Shown: piece by piece, positions 56,073 through 64,000 of the stretch
Layout: the number at the start of each line of letters is the position of its first letter
How positions within the stretch are numbered: the stretch's first letter is position 1
From: Cyanidiococcus yangmingshanensis
Taxonomy: Eukaryota; Rhodophyta; Bangiophyceae; Cyanidiales; Cyanidiaceae
Direction of reading: 5' to 3'
NCBI GenBank assembly: GCA_013995675.1
Contig: VWRR01000015.1
Span: forward strand, 1-64,000
DNA: 64,000 nucleotides
The notes under the pieces: model-generated
Database searches by the model: none
What the model saw: the letters and a program-made list of their open reading frames with translations, nothing else
What the model was told of the DNA's origin: nothing
Program-made: the position numbers and the translations under genes

Positions 56073-58244
56073 TCAGATCTCTTCAACGAGCGCGGCTCGT
56101 AGCTCCTCGCGTTTCGCAGCATCATCATCATCGGCAGGGAATTTCTTGTCGAGTTCAGTGCCACTTGGCGGTTTTGAGGATCCGCCTCTCTGACGACGAA
56201 GCTGGGAGCGTCGTCGATCCATCACAGCCTGGAGACGGGGAGTAGGCGTGTTCTCATTCCTTTCGCGTCGGCCCAGCGCTCGTTGGAATTCCTCCCAGAA
56301 AACTACAATGTCTTCAAAGTCTGGGCGCTGCTGGCTACGTCGACGGAAGCAGCCGTCCAAGAGTGATTTGAGACCTTCGTCTGTCTCTCGTGGCGGATAC
56401 AGACGATCGCCCCGTTGCGCTACGCGATAGATCACCTGAATGGGATGCTCATTCGACCAGGGTTTCTCACCAGTGATCAGCTCCCAAACGATGACTCCGT
56501 ACGACCAGACGTCACTCTTCTCGTCGACGGCTTCGTGACGCATCACTTCGGGTGCCATCCATTCGGGGGTACCTGCCGCCCCAGTCATGAGCATGGTGTT
56601 GACGCGAGAACGGCTAAGACCGAAATCTGTCACGATCGGCATGCCGGTTTCACCGTCAATGAGCACATTCGGCGACTTGAGATCTCGATGGATCACCGGT
56701 GGACGTTGCGAGTGCAGATAAAGCATACCCTGCGCAATGCCCAGCGATAGAAATGCAATCTCGGCTAGGGTAAACGCGGGTCCATCTTCCGAACGTCGCG
56801 AATGAATCAGGCGATAGAGCGAGCCGCCACTAACAAACCCTAAAACAATGCAGAGATGGGGCGGTCTCGTCACCGTTCCACAAAACGGCACAATGTTCGG
56901 GTGTCGCAGTCGACTAAGAAGCACCATCTCCTTTTGGAAATCTTCCACCGTTTCAAGGCTGAAGCCGTCATCGTCTCGAGTGAGTTGTTTCACCGCCACG
57001 ACCAGACCACGCCATTCGGCCATGAACACTTCACCGAACGCTCCTGATCCAAGCTTGCTGCCGAGTTGCAGCTCGTCGTATGGTATATCCCACTTGGCTC
57101 GCCATTCAGAATCAAAGAGAAGCGGTGCGTTGCCATAATATTCCATTTCAGTGGCCCTGATCTCGACTGCATCAACCGTAACGGCTTCGTGCACGGTCGA
57201 TAGTGAGCGCTGCAGGGCCGCGGTCCCCGGTTCGGTACCCAATGCACCCTTTGCTGCCGCAACGAATCGGGATGGGTTCTGACCCTGATCCAATGTCCGC
57301 GACTGAAATCCAACACCTCGCGAGCAGAAACGCCACGGATCAGCATTCGGCTGACTCGCCGAGGATACGCCAGACGCATCCGACGAGTTCGTTTCGTTGA
57401 AGGATGCTCGCCTCGACTCGGGCGGCCCACGATTGCGAGATAAAGCAGAGGTGTTCACATCTCGGTTTTGTTGCCAGAGCTGCCGCGCGAGACCACCCTC
57501 ATGTTGCTCATGGCGGAGGTTCTCTACTCGCTCCAAACGACGATGAAGCGCTGCCAGATCACCGACGGCTCGCGGGAGTGCCTCTCGATTCTGTTCACGG
57601 CAATCGAGAACGCAACGATCTGGAATACATTGGGCCAGCGCGGGCAGATCCGCGCTCCGCCAATAGATCATGCAAAACGTCTCCGGACCAAACTCGCAAG
57701 CCTGACAGACCGCTAAAGAGAAAAGCGTGCCACACTGCGGTGAGCGGAAAAACGAGTCAGACACCAATGCAACCAGCCTCCGCGAATGAAGTAAGGCGCT
57801 ATACCATTCATCCATGAAGTACGCAGAACGCACTTCCGCTTCGTCACCAGCTGTTCGGGCGGATTCCAGTACCAACGGTTCTCGATTCATTGCACTTGCT
57901 GGTTCTGCAACGCGATTCTCCGAGTTGGCGACAGGATCTCCAATGTAGCTGGTTTTCCTCTCCTCGGACGATGCCATCACCGCACCGTCGGAAACGAGAT
58001 TCGGGCGCGCTTCCGCTTCCGCTGCTGCTGCTGCTGCTGCCGTCTGATCTGCAGTCGCAACGCCGCCGCCAGGCGCAATCTTGCTTGTAGCAGCGCCATC
58101 TTCAGAACCAAATATCGCCTTTGAGTGCGGTCCCGCAACGACCATTCTATCCAATGTCGCGATTAGCTCATTGACTGGCCTCGCATCGCCCTCTGTAATG
58201 GCGCTGGGAGCAGCCACAGACCCATTTGAAGCGGGCAGTGGCAT
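56073..58244 (-). CDS. TIR-half plus Raf-like (TKL) protein kinase
   Basis: A 723-codon frame with two recognisable parts. Residues about 145-255 read as the second half of a TIR fold: DEWYSALLHSRRLVALVSDSFFRSPQC, then ETFCMIYWRSADLP. Residues about 385-680 are a complete kinase domain of the Raf/CTR1-like TKL type: glycine loop GSGAFGEVF, VAVKQL, catalytic HRDLKSPN (about 518), DFGLSR (about 540), WMAPEVM and DVWSYGV. All catalytic residues are present, so the kinase should be active. The first 145 residues are low-complexity with an alanine run. The ATG at 58244 directly follows an in-frame TAG, and the frame overlaps the upstream macro/TIR frame by 77 bases at a +1 offset. The first TIR half lies in that frame, so both are probably one gene. 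Confidence 0.9.
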   Translation of the reverse strand: MPLPASNGSVAAPSAITEGDARPVNELIATLDRMVVAGPHSKAIFGSEDGAATSKIAPGGGVATADQTAAAAAAAEAEARPNLVSDGAVMASSEERKTSYIGDPVANSENRVAEPASAMNREPLVLESARTAGDEAEVRSAYFMDEWYSALLHSRRLVALVSDSFFRSPQCGTLFSLAVCQACEFGPETFCMIYWRSADLPALAQCIPDRCVLDCREQNREALPRAVGDLAALHRRLERVENLRHEQHEGGLARQLWQQNRDVNTSALSRNRGPPESRRASFNETNSSDASGVSSASQPNADPWRFCSRGVGFQSRTLDQGQNPSRFVAAAKGALGTEPGTAALQRSLSTVHEAVTVDAVEIRATEMEYYGNAPLLFDSEWRAKWDIPYDELQLGSKLGSGAFGEVFMAEWRGLVVAVKQLTRDDDGFSLETVEDFQKEMVLLSRLRHPNIVPFCGTVTRPPHLCIVLGFVSGGSLYRLIHSRRSEDGPAFTLAEIAFLSLGIAQGMLYLHSQRPPVIHRDLKSPNVLIDGETGMPIVTDFGLSRSRVNTMLMTGAAGTPEWMAPEVMRHEAVDEKSDVWSYGVIVWELITGEKPWSNEHPIQVIYRVAQRGDRLYPPRETDEGLKSLLDGCFRRRSQQRPDFEDIVVFWEEFQRALGRRERNENTPTPRLQAVMDRRRSQLRRQRGGSSKPPSGTELDKKFPADDDDAAKREELRAALVEEI

Positions 58245-60807
58245 CTACCAGGGCTGCCGTCGAATACCTGTCGGGCACCGGCTCAAGATCCGACGGTAAT
58301 GCAACCGATGGTGGCACAACGTCGCCATCTTCCGAAGCGGCAGGTTTCGCATTCCGCCGCGCGGATTCTGATCCTCCAATGTTGGTGGACGCCAGTTCCG
58401 ATTTCGAAATGAGCTCACCAATAGAGGTCGGTCCAGCACCTTGCAACGACGACGACTCGCTCCATTCACGTTGTTGCGCGAGTTCCGTTGCAGCAATATC
58501 AAGCGCGCGACTATGCATGTCAAATACCTTGAATCCGTATCGAGCTCGTAAGAGGTGAATGAGTTCCCAAGCCACTTTGGTGTCGTCGCGATGGTAAATA
58601 ATGAAAAAGTCCCGAGTGAATCGGCGTTTTTTCGGAGCTGCTCGCAATGGTGGCAGCGCTGTGTCCCTAGTCTCTGATGAGGAGTCGGGCCCTGCGCGAG
58701 GCGACGGCGCACAGACCGTCGTTGGTGGGGCCTCTATCGGTGCCGCCTGCGCAAGCGTATCCGTTGTGGGATCTGTTTCCTGATACGAGTGGCTGGGGTC
58801 ATATCGATATGACTCATCGAAACAGCCACGGAATGACGAAAGCAGCGCATACACCGGTGCAGTGCAGAAACCAGGAGGCAACAAGATCCGCACAAGTGGA
58901 AGGTTCAAACCAGCACTGCACCAGCGCAATGCTGCATCCAAAAGATAGGTCAGCACATCGATGCCCTCCGCAGCATATTCCAAGGATAGCGGAAACATGA
59001 CGCTACGTATAGCCGTTCTTCCAGTGCTGAGCAAGGTCAGAAAGCCGAACGCGTTCTGAATTACGCGCTTGTACGACAGCGAATGATTTCCATCCATCAC
59101 AAGAATTCTACGGAACTCGACACCTCGTGGACGCGGGCGCCGCAGCGCGCTTGTCACCCAGGCTGCATAATGCCGTCGATACGCACGCTGTGGTTTGGAT
59201 TCTGCCGCCAAAATCGGTAGATACAAACCGACAGAGCGCAGCTCTGCAAGAATGCTCGGCAAACTACTCTCCATCTTTGCAGGGACAATGGATTCCATCG
59301 GGATCGGATGAACCCTTGTGGGTTTTGTACCAGAGGCGGGCCATGGAGACGACGACTCTGGCGCGGTCGGCGCCATTCCCGTGGTCGATCCCGCATCACG
59401 GGAGCCCTCTGCATCAGCGCCTGGAGTATTCGATCCAAAAAGAAGGCTCAAGCTGAACTGGTTAGAAGGCCTGTGACTGGCCTGTGCGAGACCTCTCGAG
59501 GCCGGCTTCGTAGGGTTCGCACAGATAACCAGCAGATCCACCGCATCGCCCGCAGCCATATTCACCACGGATCCTTCACATACTTCCACGATTGATCGAC
59601 CAGAGGAACGATGAACGGTATAATACTCCTTACGCTGGAACGATTGCGCCAGCACAGGCAGCAGCGGCAGTGCTGCTTCTGGCGATGCTTCGGAGTCATC
59701 GGAGACGGGTCGTTCTCCGTTCGCCTCGGAAGTACGTCCCTCTGCAGTAGGTGCACCCACAACCGGTGCATCATCGCAAAGGCTCGAGACCACTCTATCT
59801 GGGCTGTTGAGCCGCTCGCCGATGGAGTGCTCACTCGCGATTGCCGGCGCCTCGTCGGTGTCGGCGTCATGAAGCTCGGGACTTGGAATCTCGGCGATCG
59901 CTGCCGCGTGCGCATCCGTCCGTGCATCTGTCGATGCCAGTGGTGGTTCCCGCAGACTATCGATGCTTTCAGGTACAGTCGATGACTGATCGATGGGCGC
60001 GGCTTGATTTCGCGCACCTAAGGGCATCCCCGCCGGATCCGTAATGCTTTGAGAGTGATTCGCATCTTCGGCATGAAGATCAGTGTAGCCTTCAGGTTTG
60101 GGCCTCAACTCGAATTTGGCGTATCCATTGAGTGCATCTGTTGAGAAAGACTGCCCCGATCGACAACCCTCCTCTGTGGAAAGAGAGCGCTCTTGAGGTA
60201 TGTTCGTCATCATTGATGCAGAGGGTTCCCGTGTCGCACGCGATCTGTGGTCATCCCCATGGAATGATCGAGATCCACCACTAGCCGTACTACCTGCACG
60301 GAGTTTCTCGCGCCGCGATGGCGGCTGCGTACTCGTCGATGAGCCACTGACCCCAGACAACCCATCGCGAGCGGACGGTACTGCATTCGCGTCTTTCGGG
60401 CAATAAACGCGCTGTAGCTCTCCATCCAACCAGATCGAAGAGTCGCCTCCGAGACCGGCGGGCCCGACCGAGGTGCCCAGATTTCCGAGGCCGCGCAGGT
60501 ATGACCCGACCAATAGCGCAAGAACACGGGCAGCAAAATTGCGCTTTTTGGATGGATCTCGGGTTCGGGCAAGTCGCTTTCGTCGCTGAAGGCTTTCAGC
60601 CCCTGACATCGACTGCACTTGTGATGCGGTTATCGGGGCCTCCGCCAAATCCAAGGCCTCCTCAACCTCATGCGGAGGCGCTGTTCGCGACTTGCGACCT
60701 CGGCGGAAGAACCGTCGTCGAGGCTGCCGCTTCTCGGAGGCGCCCACAAACTGATCCTCCGCAGCTTGTTTCATGTCGTTGTTCGCGAAATGAACCATTC
60801 CAGACAT
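58168..60807 (-). CDS. Macro-like and TIR-half protein, probable N-terminal part of the TIR-kinase gene
   Basis: From the ATG at 60807 this frame has 879 codons (an in-frame GTG at 61092 would add 95). The first 400 residues are low-complexity, rich in S, R and E, probably disordered. About 400-665 resembles a divergent macro domain (ADP-ribose-binding fold): GRSIVEVCEGSV, then DAVDLLVICANPTKP in place of the usual VDAIVNAAN, later TAIRSVMFPLSLEYAAEG and LPLVRILLPPG. The glycine-rich phosphate loop is not kept. At about 725-770, RDFFIIYHRDDTKVAWELIHLL then YGFKVFDMHSRALD matches the opening strands of a TIR domain. The frame runs out at 58168 without the rest of the TIR, which continues in the overlapping kinase frame. 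TIR call fairly firm, macro call tentative. Confidence 0.75.
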   Translation of the reverse strand: MSGMVHFANNDMKQAAEDQFVGASEKRQPRRRFFRRGRKSRTAPPHEVEEALDLAEAPITASQVQSMSGAESLQRRKRLARTRDPSKKRNFAARVLALLVGSYLRGLGNLGTSVGPAGLGGDSSIWLDGELQRVYCPKDANAVPSARDGLSGVSGSSTSTQPPSRREKLRAGSTASGGSRSFHGDDHRSRATREPSASMMTNIPQERSLSTEEGCRSGQSFSTDALNGYAKFELRPKPEGYTDLHAEDANHSQSITDPAGMPLGARNQAAPIDQSSTVPESIDSLREPPLASTDARTDAHAAAIAEIPSPELHDADTDEAPAIASEHSIGERLNSPDRVVSSLCDDAPVVGAPTAEGRTSEANGERPVSDDSEASPEAALPLLPVLAQSFQRKEYYTVHRSSGRSIVEVCEGSVVNMAAGDAVDLLVICANPTKPASRGLAQASHRPSNQFSLSLLFGSNTPGADAEGSRDAGSTTGMAPTAPESSSPWPASGTKPTRVHPIPMESIVPAKMESSLPSILAELRSVGLYLPILAAESKPQRAYRRHYAAWVTSALRRPRPRGVEFRRILVMDGNHSLSYKRVIQNAFGFLTLLSTGRTAIRSVMFPLSLEYAAEGIDVLTYLLDAALRWCSAGLNLPLVRILLPPGFCTAPVYALLSSFRGCFDESYRYDPSHSYQETDPTTDTLAQAAPIEAPPTTVCAPSPRAGPDSSSETRDTALPPLRAAPKKRRFTRDFFIIYHRDDTKVAWELIHLLRARYGFKVFDMHSRALDIAATELAQQREWSESSSLQGAGPTSIGELISKSELASTNIGGSESARRNAKPAASEDGDVVPPSVALPSDLEPVPDRYSTAALVDATARFKWVCGCSQRHYRGRCEASQ

Positions 60808-62216
60808 GTTCAGCAAGAAAACTGCCGGAACTATCTGGGTAACTGCAGCAGACCGACCTCGCCGGTGCGGACTTTGCAGCCCTTGCGACAAGCAAGATTC
60901 AATTCTATTTCGTGTCAATGTCCAAAAGAGGTCAAATATAGCAGCGCTACCAAAGCCGCGGCCTCCTGCTATTTCAGTGCGCCACTCTGGCTGCTGATGC
61001 TCGTTCTCCGGAACGCTTTCCGGCTGATCAAGAACCTGAACGCCACGCTTCGTAGCGAATGCTACCTCAAGACAACCTCTGCTGCGAAACACAAACTGAA
61101 ACTATCTAAATATCAAAGGATATCTCGAAGAGAAGCCGAGAAGCTCTCGGACGAGTTTCGACAGCCGCTCAGAAAACGCGAGCCAGTCGCGCGCAGCGAC
61201 GCCGCTGCACTACCAGCCCCAGAGCCGTTTGAGCGTCAACTATTGCCTACCCGGCAACAGATGCCAAGTCCCGTCCCTGAACGCCTAAATACCTTGCCCG
61301 TTTTTAGAGTAAACCCAGGCGTTACGAACAAGCGCTTGCCAACAAGAACACAACCTCTCGGATACAAATTGCAACAACGTATGCACGCATGCGTGCGCGC
61401 TGCCACCACGCACGCACCATGCGTGTGTCCGTTCAATCCGTGCGTGCATATGCATGCAAGCAGTGGCGCTGCGTGCGGATGGCATCGACCGGTGGCCCGC
61501 TGCGCAGCCGCAACCGGTGACAGCGATTGCCAAAGATGCTGCACCGCAGTCCCGTTTCGAGATTCGTATAGCGTCTGCACCGTTGCATGCGCACCCGTCC
61601 GCGGTCTCGCTGGCCGAACACGCATCACTGGATATGCATTGTTTGGTCGACCAAAATATCCACAGATAACCGAGTACGCATTCCTTGGTTGTCGAAAACC
61701 CCCGTGTACGATCGAGTGTGCATTCCTTGGTCAACGATCGTTCTATGCGTACGATGCGGGTCGTCGGCCAACGCCCCGTGGTGACGACCCAGAGACGTTT
61801 ACGGCGACTCTGAGCGAATGCATGGTGGCCTGGACGCTTGTCGTGAAGTATTACATTCTCGTACAGGCCGATTGGCCACCATGCTCTCTGTGTCTAGCGG
61901 GATGCGTGCCGTCACCCGAATGAGAAGAGACAAATGTTTTGTAGGCCTAGGTCGTTGCACCCCGTAGACATGCGGAGGCGTAGATTATGTGATTTGGATC
62001 AATCGTGTGGCCTTGGGTTGCTCCATACGCTCTGCAAGTCGACGGATGGCCTGATGTATGCTTCGTCTTGGAGAGATGTGCCTACTCTGAGTGTTCCGAA
62101 TATGGTCGCGTCATCATACATGCCAGGTTTTTTCTTGTTGCTGGGTGCGTTTCGGGCGCTCTCGGCGCCTGCATTCGGCTGACGCCCCAACGGCGAGTAC
62201 GATAGGCGCGTTGGTC
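60808..62216. other. Divergent spacer upstream of TSR3
   Basis: Contains GCATGCGTGCGTGC-like alternating stretches near 61385-61455 and three imperfect repeats of TACGCATTCCTTGGTTGTCG type at about 61636-61735. A 417-codon plus-strand frame (60670-61923) spans it, but its content is repeat-derived and its left part is antisense to the macro/TIR gene. Not called as a gene. Confidence 0.5.
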
Positions 62217-62918
62217 ATGCGCTTGCGAGTTATGGGCCCAGAGCCGCTTCTGGGTCCCAACTCGGAGCTGGATCGTCCAGATAGAGAGGAACACGAGCAG
62301 ATTCGTCTGTACATGTATGACTTTGGGCAGTGCGATGTGCGTCGCTGTACTGGACGCAAGCTGCTTCGACACGGCTTATTGTGCTCGTTGCGGTTAGGGG
62401 TCCCGTGTCACGGGGTACTGCTCTCACCGGACGCTTCCACAGTGCTTTCGCGCGCGGACGAAACGTGTGTGCGCAAATGGGGGCTCGCTGTTATCGACTG
62501 TTCATGGAATCAGATTGAAGCGTCTTCTTTACGTCGGGTACATTGTCGGGGCCTAGGACAACGACGACTCTTGCCGACGCTCCAAGCAGTCAACCCAGTA
62601 AACTACGGCCGTGGAGCTCGACTGAGTTGCGCGGAAGCTCTCGCTGCGGCGCTCTATATTGTGGGTTGCAAGTCGACAGCGCGGCGTGTCTTGCAGCCGT
62701 TCGGCTGGAGCCATGCTTTCTGGGATGTCAATCAGGTGGCTTTGGATATGTATGCGGCCTGTCCGGACGCTGATGCTGTTCTTCTCGCCCAAGATGCCTG
62801 GCTAAAGCAGGTAACGCGAGAGTATGTGGAAGCAAGAGCTCAATGGGATCCTTTCGCTGGTCTGGACTCGGATGAATCGGACTCCAGTGCGAAAGCAGAC
62901 GCTCCAAACAACGGATGA
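62217..62918 (+). CDS. TSR3: 18S rRNA aminocarboxypropyltransferase TSR3
   Basis: Transfers the aminocarboxypropyl group of SAM to the N1-methyl-pseudouridine of 18S rRNA, a late cytoplasmic step in small-subunit maturation. Seen in the 233-residue product from the ATG at 62217: YMYDFGQCDVRRCTGRKLLRHGL (about 30-52), GVLLSPDASTVLSRAD, VIDCSWNQI, and the long family signature LPTLQAVNPVNYGR followed by LSCAEALAAALYIVGC. A short acidic tail is usual for the family. The frame extends upstream to a GTG at 62091, but that part has no homology. The stop codon at 62916-62918 falls within the first unit of the 98-bp tandem repeat. Frame intact. Confidence 0.95.
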   Translation: MRLRVMGPEPLLGPNSELDRPDREEHEQIRLYMYDFGQCDVRRCTGRKLLRHGLLCSLRLGVPCHGVLLSPDASTVLSRADETCVRKWGLAVIDCSWNQIEASSLRRVHCRGLGQRRLLPTLQAVNPVNYGRGARLSCAEALAAALYIVGCKSTARRVLQPFGWSHAFWDVNQVALDMYAACPDADAVLLAQDAWLKQVTREYVEARAQWDPFAGLDSDESDSSAKADAPNNG

Positions 62919-63280
62919 AGGGGTATGGTCGTTACTCTCATGGTTTCATCGCTCGGGTTCGAGCACGGTATCGCCATGATTTAGAAGTGGTCTTATCTGC
63001 CCGAGATAACGGATGCAGGGGTATGGTCGTTACTCTCATGGTTTCATCGCTCGGGTTCGAGCACGGTATCGCCATGATTTAGAAGTGGTCTTATCTGCCC
63101 GAGATAACGGATGCAGGGGTATGGTCGTTACTCTCATGGTTTCATCGCTCGGGTTCGAGCACGGTATCGCCATGATTTAGAAGTGGTCTTATCTGCCCGA
63201 GATAACGGATGCAGGGGTATGGTCGTTACTCTCATGGTTTCATCGCTCGGGTTCGAGCACGGTATCGCCATGATTTAGAA
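62910..63280 (+). repeat. 98-bp tandem repeat, 3.75 near-identical copies
   Basis: The mark GTATGGTCGTTACTCTCATG recurs at 62923, 63021, 63119 and 63217, exactly 98 bases apart, with almost no differences between copies. Each full unit holds two perfect hairpins: GCTCG-GGTT-CGAGC, and TTATCT-GCCCG-AGATAA about 30 bases later. The first unit begins over the TSR3 stop codon, so the array would lie in that gene's 3' untranslated region. The GGTTCGA core recalls a tRNA T-loop, but the pairing around it is wrong for one. Confidence 0.95.
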
Positions 63281-64000
63281 CTAATACTGTATGCGCTGAA
63301 CTGAGCATATCTTGATGGACCTCGTGATATTGCATCTAAGCGCTAGTGCAAACAAAACAACGTTTCTGGTCTTCGAAACGTTTTTCGTTGGACTCGCTGC
63401 CGTTATGTAAAGGACGCAACATCTTCCACTGAAGTGAGATTCGCACTCACCGTTATAGGAGCGATGGGATGAGCATCACACGCACACACGAGCAGTCGAT
63501 ACCAAGAGGCTGCGTATCCAGTACGGATCGGTCTGGAAGCTCAGTGGTCCCTTCCTCGAGCAATCTTGCCGCGATTGCGACTCAGTCTCAACAAGTATCT
63601 AGAATCAAATAACCCTCTGAGATTTACAATCCTGCTGATAATCCCGGCCTGAGATCCTGACACGGGGCGATGCTACTCACCGGGAAGGATTGCACGCGGC
63701 CATCGGAGACTGCATCGCCACCGATCGAAATGCTATCAGAATAACCCTGTTTCAAGCCGGGGCAATCACAGAAATCAAGAAGCTCGCTTCCCGATCTCAA
63801 AGATCTACGTACCTCAACTCGCACAATATCCTTGAGGTTCCTGGCGAAAGTAAGTGCCCAAGCTCGAGCCCGAGGCGGTCCCTGAAAAAATGCTCGCGAA
63901 TGAATACACCATGATTTGCGGTACGTGGCGCCGAGCAACCGGGCGCTGAATGACTGCCAACTGATGCAGTGTAGCGCTGAGCTGGTGTACTAGTTATCAC
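63281..64000. other. Right-end spacer, no supported gene
   Basis: No recognisable gene up to the window edge. Two mutually antisense frames of 104 and 74 codons at 63624-63938 have no motif. Confidence 0.45.

Noticed and set aside
58150-58260. Short intron joining the macro/TIR and kinase frames
   Set aside because: A CAG-GTATTC to TTACAG candidate of 75 bases exists, but its removal keeps the upstream frame and does not lead into the kinase frame. Other GT-AG pairs I tried gave the wrong phase.
60670-61923. 417-codon plus-strand open frame
   Set aside because: Its left part is antisense to the macro/TIR gene. Its right part is built from short repeats, giving His/Cys/Ala-rich sequence with no domain. 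Likely an accident of GC-rich repeats.
63021-63118. tRNA or permuted tRNA in the 98-bp unit, suggested by GGTTCGA
   Set aside because: The bases around the GGTTCGA core pair as a simple GCTCG/CGAGC hairpin and not as a T arm. No acceptor stem or anticodon arm can be assembled.
1-64000. CRISPR arrays, bacterial operons or prophage
   Set aside because: The window is eukaryotic nuclear DNA. The tandem arrays have no spacer pattern and no bacterial-type gene cluster is present.

Overview
This is nuclear DNA of a photosynthetic eukaryote. The evidence is a tocopherol/plastoquinol methyltransferase (VTE3 type) with a plastid-type leader, together with eukaryote-only proteins: exosome RRP42, V-ATPase subunit D, coatomer epsilon, a trithorax-like SET protein, an SF3B1 segment and TSR3. 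Genes are long single open frames, so introns are rare. GC is roughly half by eye. An intron-poor unicellular red alga of the Cyanidioschyzon/Cyanidiococcus kind fits best; this is inference, not proof.

Layout. 1-12.3 kb holds no gene I can support. It carries two head-to-tail copies of a non-coding repeat of about 4.6-5.1 kb (A, B), each with an internal array of about 199-bp units, and a fragment of a third copy (C). 12.3-15.7 kb is gene-poor. 15.7-24.2 kb holds an ABCG half-transporter, RRP42 and the 3' part of a TrmH/SpoU-type RNA methyltransferase gene. That gene is cut off exactly where a fourth repeat copy (D, 24.2-26.6 kb) begins. 26.6-29.6 kb is again gene-poor. From 29.6 kb genes are denser: a GT71-like mannosyltransferase, an isolated SF3B1 C-terminal HEAT segment, a 1857-residue multi-PHD/FYR/SET H3K4 methyltransferase, a mitochondrial HtrA protease, V-ATPase D, a DnaJ-type zinc-finger protein, a WDR20/CreC-like WD40 protein, VTE3, a single-LIM protein, coatomer epsilon, a probable macro-TIR-protein kinase gene, and TSR3 followed by a 98-bp tandem repeat.

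The genes are independent housekeeping and regulatory units, not operons. The most unusual item is at 56.1-60.8 kb. A divergent macro-like region, a TIR-like fold and an intact Raf-like kinase lie in line on the minus strand, split over two frames that overlap by 77 bases. Three host genes (HtrA, coatomer epsilon, TIR-kinase) contain frame offsets, and all four offsets are +1. This may point to one-base insertion errors in the assembly or to a shared biological cause.
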